Part shown: positions 8,750 through 16,354 of the stretch, one piece after another
Position numbering within the stretch: position 1 is the first letter of the stretch
How the letters are laid out: each line of letters starts with the position of its first letter
Source of the DNA: Gulosibacter sediminis
Lineage (GTDB): Bacteria; Actinomycetota; Actinomycetes; Actinomycetales; Microbacteriaceae
Direction of reading: 5' to 3'
NCBI RefSeq assembly: GCF_023370115.1
Contig: NZ_CP097160.1
Location: 930,001 to 994,000, forward strand
DNA: 64,000 nucleotides
Position numbers and translations under genes: made by a program
The notes under the pieces: model-generated
What the model was told of the DNA's origin: nothing
Databases searched by the model: none
The model's input: only the letters and a program-made list of their open reading frames with translations

Positions 8750-9630
8750 GCGCGGGCCTTGACGCTTTCGAGAGGGATCACGAGCGGGCGGTGTGACACC
8801 GGGTCGTCGATGATGTGCGAGGTGATGCCGAAGACCTCCTCGAGCAGGGGCTCGGTGAGCACCTCGCGCACCGGGCCGTGGCGCACGATCTCGCCCTGGC
8901 GCATCACGATGAGGTTGTCGGCGTAGCGTGCGGCGAGCGTGAGCTCGTGCAGCACGAGCACGATCGTGCGCCCCTCCTCGCGGTTGAGTCGGTGGCAGAG
9001 CTCGAGCACCTCGAGCTGGTTCGCGATGTCGAGGTAGGTCGTCGGCTCGTCGAGCAGCATCACGGGCGGGTCCTGCGCGAGCAGCAGCGAGATCCACACG
9101 CGCTGGCGCTGCCCGCCCGAGAGCTCATCGACGGGCCGGTCGACAAGCGCGAGCAGGTCGGTCGCGCGCAGGGCGCGGTCGACGGCGGTCTCGTCGGCCT
9201 CGGTCCACTGCTGCATGAGGTTCTGGTGCGGGTAGCGGCCGCGGGCGGTGAGGTCTCCGACCGTGATGCCGAACGGCGCGCTCGACTGCTGCGGCAGCAG
9301 CCCGAGGCGGCGGGCGAACTCCTTCGCGGGCAGCCGATGCACATCCTTGCCGTCGAGGGAGACGTGCCCCGTCTTCGGCGTGAGCAGGCGCGAGAGCGCG
9401 CGCAGCAGAGTCGACTTGCCGCAGGCGTTCGGGCCGATGATGATCGTGATCTCGCCCTTGGGAATCTCGACGTCGAGGTGCTCCGACACGAGGCGTTCCT
9501 CGTACGAAAGGGAGAGGTCTTCGCCCTTGATCAGGGCAGGTGCGGCGGTCACGGCGGTCGAGAGTCCTTCGGATGCGGTGGCGGGGTCGGGCTGGTTTGG
9601 GTGCGCGGATGCGGGGGTCGGGTTCGGCAT
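8746..9630 (-). CDS. fepC: Iron-siderophore ABC transporter ATP-binding protein
   Basis: Cytoplasmic ATPase (294 aa) of a FepBDGC-type ferric siderophore importer. Walker A is GPNACGKST, the Q-loop region reads LLPQQSSAPFGITV, the signature LSGGQRQRVWISLLLA, Walker B VMLLDEPTTYLD, and the switch His lies in VLVLHELTLA. The start ATG (9628-9630) overlaps the permease stop by one base (TGATG). Roughly 40 N-terminal residues rich in Pro, Ala and Thr precede the ABC domain. The symbol is by family resemblance; the siderophore is not known. Confidence 0.92.
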   Translation of the reverse strand: MPNPTPASAHPNQPDPATASEGLSTAVTAAPALIKGEDLSLSYEERLVSEHLDVEIPKGEITIIIGPNACGKSTLLRALSRLLTPKTGHVSLDGKDVHRLPAKEFARRLGLLPQQSSAPFGITVGDLTARGRYPHQNLMQQWTEADETAVDRALRATDLLALVDRPVDELSGGQRQRVWISLLLAQDPPVMLLDEPTTYLDIANQLEVLELCHRLNREEGRTIVLVLHELTLAARYADNLIVMRQGEIVRHGPVREVLTEPLLEEVFGITSHIIDDPVSHRPLVIPLESVKARA

Positions 9631-10694
9631 CAGACCTGGTTTGAGCGGGTGAGCAGCCACGCGAGGTAGACGCCGCCGATGAGGCCGGTGACCTGACCGA
9701 TCGGCAGGTTGATGCTCACCGGCAGCACGGCGGTGATGACGTGGGCGACCATGAGCAGGCACGAGCCCATCGCCGCGGCGCCCACGACCGAGAACGTCGT
9801 CGACCGGGTGAGGAGCTTCGCGAGCTGCGGCGAGGCGAGCGCGATGAAGGCGATCGGGCCGACCGCCCTCGTGGCGATGCCCGCGAGGATCACGGCGAGC
9901 AGCATGAGCGTGCGGCGCGTGCCCTCGGCGTTGACGCCGAGCTGGCGGGCCATGTCGTCGCCCATCTCGAGCAGGGTCGCACGTCGGGCCGAGAGCGCGA
10001 CGAGCGGAATCACGATGAGCGTGACGAGGAACGCCGGCAGCGCCTGCGCCCACTTCACGTCGTCGAGCGACCCCGAGATCCAAACGTTCGCTGCGAACGC
10101 GTTGTCGATGTCGCCGCGCACCATCATGAGGCTGTTCAGCGACGAAAGCAGGGCGCCGACGCCGATACCGATGAGCACGAGCCGGTAGCCGCCCGTGACG
10201 CCGCCCTTGAGCGAGAGCAGGTAGATGATGAGCGCGGTGCCGACACCGCCGATGAGGGCGCCGATCGTGACCTGAATCGGGCCGGCCTGGAAGAAAATGA
10301 TCTGGCTGATGGCACCGGTCGCGGCGCCCGAGGTGAGGCCGATGATGTCGGGGGAGCCGAGCGCATTGTGCGAGACCGATTGGAACACCGCGCCCGAGAC
10401 GCCGAGCGCGGCGCCGGCCGAGAGTGCGGCGAGTACGCGCGGGAACCGCAGGTTCTGCACCACGGTGTTGTGCTTGCTCTCGTCCGACAGGCCGAACATC
10501 GAGGGCAGCAGGTCGTCGAGCGGCACGCTCACCTTGCCGAGCGTCATCGCGGGCGAGGCGAGCGCGAGCGTGATGAGCAGCAGCGCCAGCGTGATAGTGA
10601 CGGCGCGCGGATGCACGATGAACGAGACGCGGCGCAGGCGCACCGCGCGCCCGCGCACGAGCCGCGGGGCAGGACGGGTCTTGGAATCGGTCAA
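9630..10694 (-). CDS. fepG: Iron-siderophore ABC transporter permease (second subunit)
   Basis: FecCD-family membrane permease (354 aa) with about ten helices. Recognisable segments are LRFPRVLAALSAGAALGVSG near the N-terminus and LGVNAEGTRRTLMLLAVILA. The TTG at 10694 is chosen as start: it overlaps the upstream stop as TTGA, and the reading frame above it has no good start. It pairs with the preceding permease as a heterodimer. Confidence 0.9.
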   Translation of the reverse strand: MTDSKTRPAPRLVRGRAVRLRRVSFIVHPRAVTITLALLLITLALASPAMTLGKVSVPLDDLLPSMFGLSDESKHNTVVQNLRFPRVLAALSAGAALGVSGAVFQSVSHNALGSPDIIGLTSGAATGAISQIIFFQAGPIQVTIGALIGGVGTALIIYLLSLKGGVTGGYRLVLIGIGVGALLSSLNSLMMVRGDIDNAFAANVWISGSLDDVKWAQALPAFLVTLIVIPLVALSARRATLLEMGDDMARQLGVNAEGTRRTLMLLAVILAGIATRAVGPIAFIALASPQLAKLLTRSTTFSVVGAAAMGSCLLMVAHVITAVLPVSINLPIGQVTGLIGGVYLAWLLTRSNQV

Positions 10695-11824
10695 AGCTGC
10701 GCAATCTTTCGCCGGCGCACGATGGCGATGAAGGTCGGGGCGCCGACGAGCGAGACCATGATGCCGACGCCGATGTCGCCGGAGGGCACGATGAGGCGGC
10801 CGGCGATGTCGGCGACGAGCATGACCGCGGCCGCGACGAGCGCGGTCGCGGGAATCAGCGGGCGGTGGTTGAGCCCGACGATGAGGCGGCCGACGAACGG
10901 GGCCGTCAGCCCGACGAAGCTGATGGGGCCGGCCGCGGCGGTTGAGGCGCCGCACATGACGATGATGGCGAGCGCCGCGAACGAGAGCACGACGTTCGGG
11001 TTCGCGCCGAGCGAGCGGCTGAGGTCCTTGCCGAGCACGCTCGCGTCGAGGGCGCCCGAGAGCGCGTAGGCGATGATGAGGCCCGCGAGCACGGCGCTGC
11101 CGGTGGGCAGGAGGAGTTCGAGCCCGCGGCCCTCGAGCGAACCGACGGTCCAGCTTCGAAAGCGGTCGAAGACGGTCGTGTCGACGTTGACGAGGATGAT
11201 GCGGGTGCCCGCGAGCAACACGACGTTGACCGCGGCGCCCGCGAGCACGAGGCGCACGGGGCCGGCTCCGCGGCGCACCCCGCCGAGAATGTAGACGACC
11301 GCGCCGGTGAGGCCCGCGCCGAGAAAGCCGAACACCATCGATGCGGTGAGCGTGCCGAAGCCGAAGAACGCGATCGCGACGGCGACGGTGAAGGTGACGC
11401 CGGCGTTCACACCGAGCAGGCCGGGCTCGGCGAGTGGGTTTCGGGTGATGGCCTGCATCACGACGCCCGAGGCGCCGAGGCCGACACCGATGATGATCGC
11501 GAGCACGGTGCGGGGCATCCGCACCTCGCGCACGAGCAGGTGGTTCGTGTTCGCGGGGTCGAAGGCGAAGTAGGCGTTCCAGGCGTCGGCGAACGACACA
11601 TCGACGGTGCCGACGACGATCGAGACTGGGAACAGCGCCACGATCAGGACGCCGATGAGGGTCAGCCAGAGGCCGGGCCGCTTGGCGCCCGTCGGGGTGC
11701 CGCGGCGGCGCGAGCGCGGAGCCCGTGCCGGGGCTGTGGCCGGCGACGGGGACGCCGCACGGGGCAGTGCCGAATTGGCGGTGCCCCGTGCGGTCTGCGC
11801 GCTGCGCGCGTTGGTCGTGCTCAA
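10691..11824 (-). CDS. fepD: Iron-siderophore ABC transporter permease (first subunit)
   Basis: FecCD-family permease (377 aa) with a basic, Ala/Pro-rich cytoplasmic N-terminus of about 50 residues and then about ten helices. Family signatures are VREVRMPRTVLAIIIGVGLG, NPLAEPGLLGVNAG and GPISFVGLTAPFVGRLIVG. The start is a TTG with GAGGAC just upstream; this is weak, and a later start inside the basic tail cannot be excluded. The gap to the binding-protein gene is only 20 bases, so they form one operon. Confidence 0.9.
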   Translation of the reverse strand: MSTTNARSAQTARGTANSALPRAASPSPATAPARAPRSRRRGTPTGAKRPGLWLTLIGVLIVALFPVSIVVGTVDVSFADAWNAYFAFDPANTNHLLVREVRMPRTVLAIIIGVGLGASGVVMQAITRNPLAEPGLLGVNAGVTFTVAVAIAFFGFGTLTASMVFGFLGAGLTGAVVYILGGVRRGAGPVRLVLAGAAVNVVLLAGTRIILVNVDTTVFDRFRSWTVGSLEGRGLELLLPTGSAVLAGLIIAYALSGALDASVLGKDLSRSLGANPNVVLSFAALAIIVMCGASTAAAGPISFVGLTAPFVGRLIVGLNHRPLIPATALVAAAVMLVADIAGRLIVPSGDIGVGIMVSLVGAPTFIAIVRRRKIAQL

Positions 11825-11844
11825 GTCCTCAGAAACGAAGGCGC

Positions 11845-12870
11845 TTACGCGGTGGCGAAGTTCGCGAGCACGCCGTCGACGATCTCGGTTGCCGAGTAGA
11901 AGTCGACGCGGAACGAGTTCACGCCGAGCCCGTAGACCTGGCCGTTCTGCACACTCGGCAGGTTCGCGAGCACGCTGTCGTCAGCGAATGCCTGGGCACC
12001 CTCGTTGTCCTGCGACAGGATGAACGTGGTGTCGGCGGTGAGCTCGGTGAGGTTCTCGTAGCTGGCCCACACGAAGTCGTTGCGCGGGTCGCCCTCCTGG
12101 TTGTGCCATTCGACGTTCGGGTCTTCGATCGTGAAGCCGAGCTCGGTGAGCAGTTCGGCGTGCGGGCCACCGACGCGACCGATTGGGTTGTTCTCGCCCG
12201 GGCCGTTGCACGAGATGATGTTCGCCTCGCCCTCGGGCACGGTGATCTGCTCCTTCACCTCGGCGACGTGCGCCTCGAAGCCATCGATCGTGGCCTGCGC
12301 ATCCTCGGTGAGGCCGGTCGCCTCGGCGAGCTCGAGGGTGAGTTCCTGCCAGGTCTCCCCGCCGTAGTCGACGACGATGGTCGGGGCGATGTCCTGGAAG
12401 TCCGAGAGGTTGTCGATCGCCGAGTCGGCACCGGTGGCGGCGACGACGATGAGGTCGGGGTCGGCTGCAATGACCGACTCGACGTCGACCTCACCGGCCG
12501 CCCAGATCGCCTCGACGCCGGCCTCGTCGGCGATGTCAGCCCACTGGGCGAAGAACTGACCGTTCGCGGCGGCGCCCGAGGCGGTGACGGGCGCGCCAAA
12601 CGAGAGCAGCGAGCCGGTGACGGTGACCGACGTCGAGACGATGTTCGTCGGCTGCTCGGGAATCTCGGTCGTGGTGCCGTCGGCGTTCTCGAACGTGAGG
12701 GGGTACTCGACGTTCGACGCGGCGGCCTCGCCCGTGGCCGCATCCGTCGACTCGGCGTCGGCGTCGCTCGCGGCGCAGCCGGTGAGCGCGAGTGCGGTCA
12801 CCGCCACCCCGACGAGCGCGGCGCGGACGCGCCCCGGGATTCCTGTCGACTTGATCGCACCAGACTTCAC
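11845..12870 (-). CDS. fepB: Siderophore-binding lipoprotein of ABC importer (FepB-like)
   Basis: Extracytoplasmic receptor (341 aa) for a ferric siderophore or iron chelate. The signal peptide ends in the lipobox LALTGC (Cys32). The mature part shows the two-lobe periplasmic-binding fold of the FepB/FhuD class: EIPEQPTNIVS, a VESVIAADPDLIVVAA strand, and ENLTELTADTTFILS. I chose the GTG at 12870 because GGAAGGG lies just upstream; an ATG at 12912 would add 14 residues with no signal character. The gene opens the operon behind the iron box at 12948-12966. Confidence 0.9.
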   Translation of the reverse strand: MKSGAIKSTGIPGRVRAALVGVAVTALALTGCAASDADAESTDAATGEAAASNVEYPLTFENADGTTTEIPEQPTNIVSTSVTVTGSLLSFGAPVTASGAAANGQFFAQWADIADEAGVEAIWAAGEVDVESVIAADPDLIVVAATGADSAIDNLSDFQDIAPTIVVDYGGETWQELTLELAEATGLTEDAQATIDGFEAHVAEVKEQITVPEGEANIISCNGPGENNPIGRVGGPHAELLTELGFTIEDPNVEWHNQEGDPRNDFVWASYENLTELTADTTFILSQDNEGAQAFADDSVLANLPSVQNGQVYGLGVNSFRVDFYSATEIVDGVLANFATA

Positions 12871-12947
12871 TGTGCATCCCTTCCGCTGCGGCTGCGCCAC
12901 AGGCATGGTCATTCCGCACCGACCTGAGCATCAGACAGCTCTCCAAG

Positions 12948-12966
12948 GAAGGTAAGGCTTACCTAA
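12948..12966 (-). promoter_or_regulatory. DtxR/IdeR-type iron box of the siderophore operon
   Basis: Read on the minus strand the site is TTAGGTAAGCCTTACCTTC, matching 15 of 19 positions of the DtxR/IdeR consensus, with a core palindrome AAGGTAAGCCTTACCTT. It lies about 78 bases before the fepB start. The upstream Fes-like gene ends at 13001, so this box serves the five-gene transporter operon, not that gene. Confidence 0.78.
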
Positions 12967-13000
12967 GTTACATGACGGCGCGGCCGGACACGACGCAAAG

Positions 13001-14305
13001 TCAGGAATTCGCCGACGGCCCGCCGATCGACGTGGCCGCGACGGCGATGGCGTCCGGGAGGGTGCGCCGCCACCAGGCGACGTCGTGACCGCCCGTGACG
13101 AGATCGGTCGGCGTCTCGACGAGGCTGCCGATGCCGCGCAGGAACTCGCGGGCGTGCAGCACCGCCTCCTGCAGCACCCACTCGGTGCGACCGAGCTGCA
13201 CGACGCAGGGCGCGCACTCGCCTGCGGCGCCGAGTTCGGCGAACCAGGCGCCGGGGCTCAGCTCGGGGGCCTCGACCGTGGGCCACCAGAGCGAGGGCGA
13301 CTGGCCGACCGCGGCGCGCACGAGCTCAGGCGCGCGCACGGCGGCGAACAGCGCGAAGAGCCCGCCGAGGCTTTGCCCGGCCGGGATCAGGCCGCCGTGC
13401 CAGCCCGGCACCGCGGCCTCGAGCGCGTCGACCACCTGCGTGAGTAGCTCGCGCTGCTGCAGCGGCCCGGCAGGGTAGTCGAGGATGCGGTCGTCCGGGC
13501 CGCCCGACGGCAGGTAGACGAGGTGCAGCGGCGGGCACGTGCCTTCGGCGATCCGGGCGCTCAGCGCGCCGGCGAGCAGCTCGTCGTCGAGCCACACCTC
13601 ACCATCGAGCAGCAGCATTGTCGGGGAATCGGGGCTCGCGGCGGGGTGGCTGCGCACGGTCGCCTCGACCTTGGTGCGGCTCACGGGCAGCGTGATGGGC
13701 GCGCCCACCGAGCGCCAGTCGTCGAAGTCCGCGGTGGCGGGCTCCTGCGGCGCGCGATCGAGCTCGACGATGCTGTGCGGCGCCTGCGGCAGCAGCTTGT
13801 TCGGGCGCTGGCGCGGGTTGCGCGGGTCGGGCAGCAGCGAGGCCGACTGCCGCATCACGTCGCGGATGCTGAGACGGCCGCCCGCCTCGAGCTCGGCCTC
13901 GGGAGTGAGGAAGTGGTACGAGCAGATCCAGTCGGCGGGCATGCGCAGCGAGAGTGTTGCGAGGTCACTCTCGCCGACTTGGCGAAGGCGCCCCTCGGCC
14001 GGTGTGAACGGGTCGGTGAGCTTGTTCGCGAAGAGATACACGAAGGGTGCCGGGCCGCGGTAGAGGAACGTGACGACGCGGTGGCTCGGCACATCCGCTG
14101 GCTCGATCAGTGGCGCGCCCGCGGCCCCGAGCTCGGCGAGGAACGCGTCGACGTGCCCGGCGCGATCCGCGGCAGCTGCGCCGGCGAGTGCCGTTTCGAG
14201 CGCCCGGATGCGCGGGGACTCGGTGACCGGCAGCGGCCAGGGCCGAGGCGCGTGCGGCGGAGTCGTGCGGCGGAGGTGGTCGGGGGAGGGCGCGGAGTCA
14301 GTCAC
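13001..14305 (-). CDS. fes: Enterochelin esterase-like hydrolase (Fes/IroD type)
   Basis: Cytoplasmic alpha/beta hydrolase (434 aa) that would cleave ester bonds of an imported ferric siderophore. The N-terminal domain carries the Fes-type segments VTFLYRGPAPFVYLF and WICSYHFLTP. The esterase domain has nucleophile motif GQSLGG (Ser312), and His407 in TGGHDVAWWR as the likely catalytic base. The start is the GTG at 14305; no strong ribosome site precedes it, so a leaderless transcript or later start is possible. It lies head-on before the siderophore importer and divergent from a methyltransferase gene. No iron box is visible in front of it. Confidence 0.85.
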   Translation of the reverse strand: MTDSAPSPDHLRRTTPPHAPRPWPLPVTESPRIRALETALAGAAAADRAGHVDAFLAELGAAGAPLIEPADVPSHRVVTFLYRGPAPFVYLFANKLTDPFTPAEGRLRQVGESDLATLSLRMPADWICSYHFLTPEAELEAGGRLSIRDVMRQSASLLPDPRNPRQRPNKLLPQAPHSIVELDRAPQEPATADFDDWRSVGAPITLPVSRTKVEATVRSHPAASPDSPTMLLLDGEVWLDDELLAGALSARIAEGTCPPLHLVYLPSGGPDDRILDYPAGPLQQRELLTQVVDALEAAVPGWHGGLIPAGQSLGGLFALFAAVRAPELVRAAVGQSPSLWWPTVEAPELSPGAWFAELGAAGECAPCVVQLGRTEWVLQEAVLHAREFLRGIGSLVETPTDLVTGGHDVAWWRRTLPDAIAVAATSIGGPSANS

Positions 14306-14371
14306 GGGGCGATACGTTACTCGCCGCGGTGCTGGGAGCCCGGCCGGGCCCGGGTGCGAGATACTGGAAGA

Positions 14372-15004
14372 ATGCCCGCTCCCCAAGAAAACGTCTGGCT
14401 CGCCGCCGTGCGAGCAAACCCCGATCACGCCCGCAATTACGCCGAGCGGTGGCGCAGCTTCGCCGATGCGGGCCGCGACATCTACGGCGAGGCGCGGCTC
14501 ATCGACGCGATGGCCGAACGACACAGCCGCATCCTCGACGCGGGCTGCGGCACCGGGCGCATCGGCGGCTGGCTCGCCGAGCGCGGGCACGAGGTGGTCG
14601 GCGTCGACCTCGACGAGTACCTCATCTCGGTGGCGCGCACCGATTACCCGCAGGCGCGCTGGGAGGTCGGCAATCTCGCGACGTTCGCGGTCGACGATGA
14701 GTTTGGCGATCTGCAGGAGTTCGACCTCATCGTGTCGGCCGGCAACGTCATGACGTTCCTCTCGGAGGCCGAGCGCAAGCCTGCGCTCGAGAGACTGCGT
14801 GGCCACCTCGCGCCGAACGGTCGTCTCGTCGTCGGCTTCGGCGCGGGCCGCGGCTACGACTTCGTCGACTTCACGGCGGATGCGTTCGAGTCGGGTCTCG
14901 TGCTCGAGCAGCACTACTCGACGTGGCAGCTCCACGCCCCGGCCGAGGACTTCCTCGTCGCCGTGCTCACCCGCACCCCCGACGCCCCCGAACAAGACGA
15001 ATAA
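14372..15004 (+). CDS. Class I SAM-dependent methyltransferase
   Basis: A 210-aa Rossmann-fold methyltransferase. Motif I is ILDAGCGTGRIGGWLAERG, motif II VVGVDLDEYLISVA, with FDLIVSAGNVMTFL as the motif IV region. GGAAG lies 2-6 bases before the ATG. The substrate cannot be told. It is divergent from the Fes-like gene, with 66 bases between the starts. The IS30 element begins 23 bases after its stop. Confidence 0.85.
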   Translation: MPAPQENVWLAAVRANPDHARNYAERWRSFADAGRDIYGEARLIDAMAERHSRILDAGCGTGRIGGWLAERGHEVVGVDLDEYLISVARTDYPQARWEVGNLATFAVDDEFGDLQEFDLIVSAGNVMTFLSEAERKPALERLRGHLAPNGRLVVGFGAGRGYDFVDFTADAFESGLVLEQHYSTWQLHAPAEDFLVAVLTRTPDAPEQDE

Positions 15005-15027
15005 CCACTCCCTCTGGCGAGCGGAGA

Positions 15028-15060
15028 GGGGGTTGAGTGGTCACTTTTGTAGGTTTGGCG
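15028..15060. repeat. IS30 copy 1 left terminal inverted repeat
   Basis: 33-bp terminal repeat, GGGGGTTGAGTGGTCACTTT followed by TGTAGGTTTGGCG. It is identical in inverse to 16322-16354. Confidence 0.93.
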
Positions 15061-15069
15061 CCGGCATTG

Positions 15070-16278
15070 TCAACTGGTGGATGCAACAAGGATCTGGTTG
15101 AGGCGCTTGGCTGGGGTGTCGTAGTCCAGGGTTGGGCGGGGTCGTGTGTTGAGTTTGCGTGCGACCTCGTCCAGGTCCTGTTGCGTGTGCCCGGACAGGT
15201 CGGTGCCCTTTTTGAACCAGTGCCGCAGCAGTCGGTTCGTGTTCTCGTTCGATCCGCGCTGCCAGGGCGAGTGGGGGTCGGCGAAGTACACGGCGTCCAC
15301 GAGTTCGGTTTGGATGCGCCGGTACTCCGCTAATTCGGTGCCGCGGTCCCAGGTGATCGATTGCCGTAGTTGTTCTGGGAGTTGGCGCATTTGTTGGATC
15401 ATTTGCGTCGCGACCTGGTTCGCGGTGTGCCCGTCGGGGAGGTGGAGCAGGATCACGAACCGGGTCGCGCGTTCCACGAGCGTGCCAATCGCGGACTTAC
15501 TCCCCGGCCCGACGATGAGGTCGCCTTCCCAATGCCCGGGGATGGCGCGGTCTTCGACCTCGGGCGGGCGCTCACTGATCGTGAACGCATCCTGGTAGAT
15601 TGACCGGCCCCGCCGCTCGGTCGTGCCCTGGGGTTTGCGTTGGCTACGCCCCAGGGATAGCTGTTTTGCCAGGTCTTGCCGCAGCCCGCCCCGGGTTTGG
15701 ACGTACAGGGCGCGGTAGATCGTTTCGTGGCTCACACGCCCCATTGTGGCGTCGGGTTCCCGGCGCAACATGTCCGCGATGAGTTTCGGGGACCAGCCCA
15801 CATCCATCGCGTCTTCGATGAACCCGCGTAACGGAGCGGTGTCCTCGCGGCACAGGATCGGGGGTTTTGGCCGACGTCGTCGGTGGCGGGCGTTCAGGTG
15901 CGCGGCCGCGGCCGAGTACTGGCCGTCTGCGTGGGTGTTGCGGTGCAGTTCGCGGCAGACCACGGACCGGTCCCGGCCGATCTCTGCCGCGATGCGGGAT
16001 TGGGTCCATTGGTCACGGATCCCGGCCTGGATGAGCACGCGTTCTTCGAACGTGAGGCCGCGTCCGATGTGTTCTTGATCGATAGTGATTGGGGTGTGGT
16101 GGCGGAGTTCGAACGCGGTCATTCCGACATACTTCCGTCGCCACCTGGCCGCAGTGCCTGACCCGATGCCGAGACGGGTTGCCGCCCTGGCGGGCGGCAA
16201 CCCGTCCTTGCAGATCAGGTCAACGAACTGGTCCCGAACGGCCTGCTTGTATCGGTTCCCGTGGGGATTCTTCGGCAT
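15070..16278 (-). CDS. IS30-family transposase (copy 1)
   Basis: Transposase of 402 aa. The N-terminal helix-turn-helix region (GLPPARAATRLGIGSGTAAR) and a second HTH (QSRIAAEIGRDRSVVCRELH) bind the ends. The DDE catalytic core is visible: D in IPGHWEGDLIVG, D in ITWDRGTELA, and E in SNENTNRLLR. The ATG follows AGGAGGATGTTGC. No frameshift or premature stop is seen, so the copy looks active. Confidence 0.95.
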   Translation of the reverse strand: MPKNPHGNRYKQAVRDQFVDLICKDGLPPARAATRLGIGSGTAARWRRKYVGMTAFELRHHTPITIDQEHIGRGLTFEERVLIQAGIRDQWTQSRIAAEIGRDRSVVCRELHRNTHADGQYSAAAAHLNARHRRRRPKPPILCREDTAPLRGFIEDAMDVGWSPKLIADMLRREPDATMGRVSHETIYRALYVQTRGGLRQDLAKQLSLGRSQRKPQGTTERRGRSIYQDAFTISERPPEVEDRAIPGHWEGDLIVGPGSKSAIGTLVERATRFVILLHLPDGHTANQVATQMIQQMRQLPEQLRQSITWDRGTELAEYRRIQTELVDAVYFADPHSPWQRGSNENTNRLLRHWFKKGTDLSGHTQQDLDEVARKLNTRPRPTLDYDTPAKRLNQILVASTS

Positions 16279-16321
16279 GCAACATCCTCCTCATGTTGCA
16301 ACGACCGTATGAATCCACCGC

Positions 16322-16354
16322 CGCCAAACCTACAAAAGTGACCACTCAACCCCC
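16322..16354. repeat. IS30 copy 1 right terminal inverted repeat
   Basis: Perfect inverse of 15028-15060. It overlaps the last codons of hrpA (stop TGA at 16346-16348 on the minus strand). Confidence 0.93.

Larger units (their letters stand above)
15028..16354 (-). mobile_element. IS30-family insertion sequence, copy 1
   Basis: A 1,327-bp element bounded by perfect 33-bp inverted repeats (15028-15060 and 16322-16354), beginning GGGGGTTGAGTGGTCACTTT at each end. It encodes one intact DDE transposase on the minus strand. It sits between the convergent 3' ends of the methyltransferase gene and hrpA, and its right end contributes the hrpA stop codon. No target duplication is obvious from the flanks (AGA on the left, TAA on the right). 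Confidence 0.93.
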
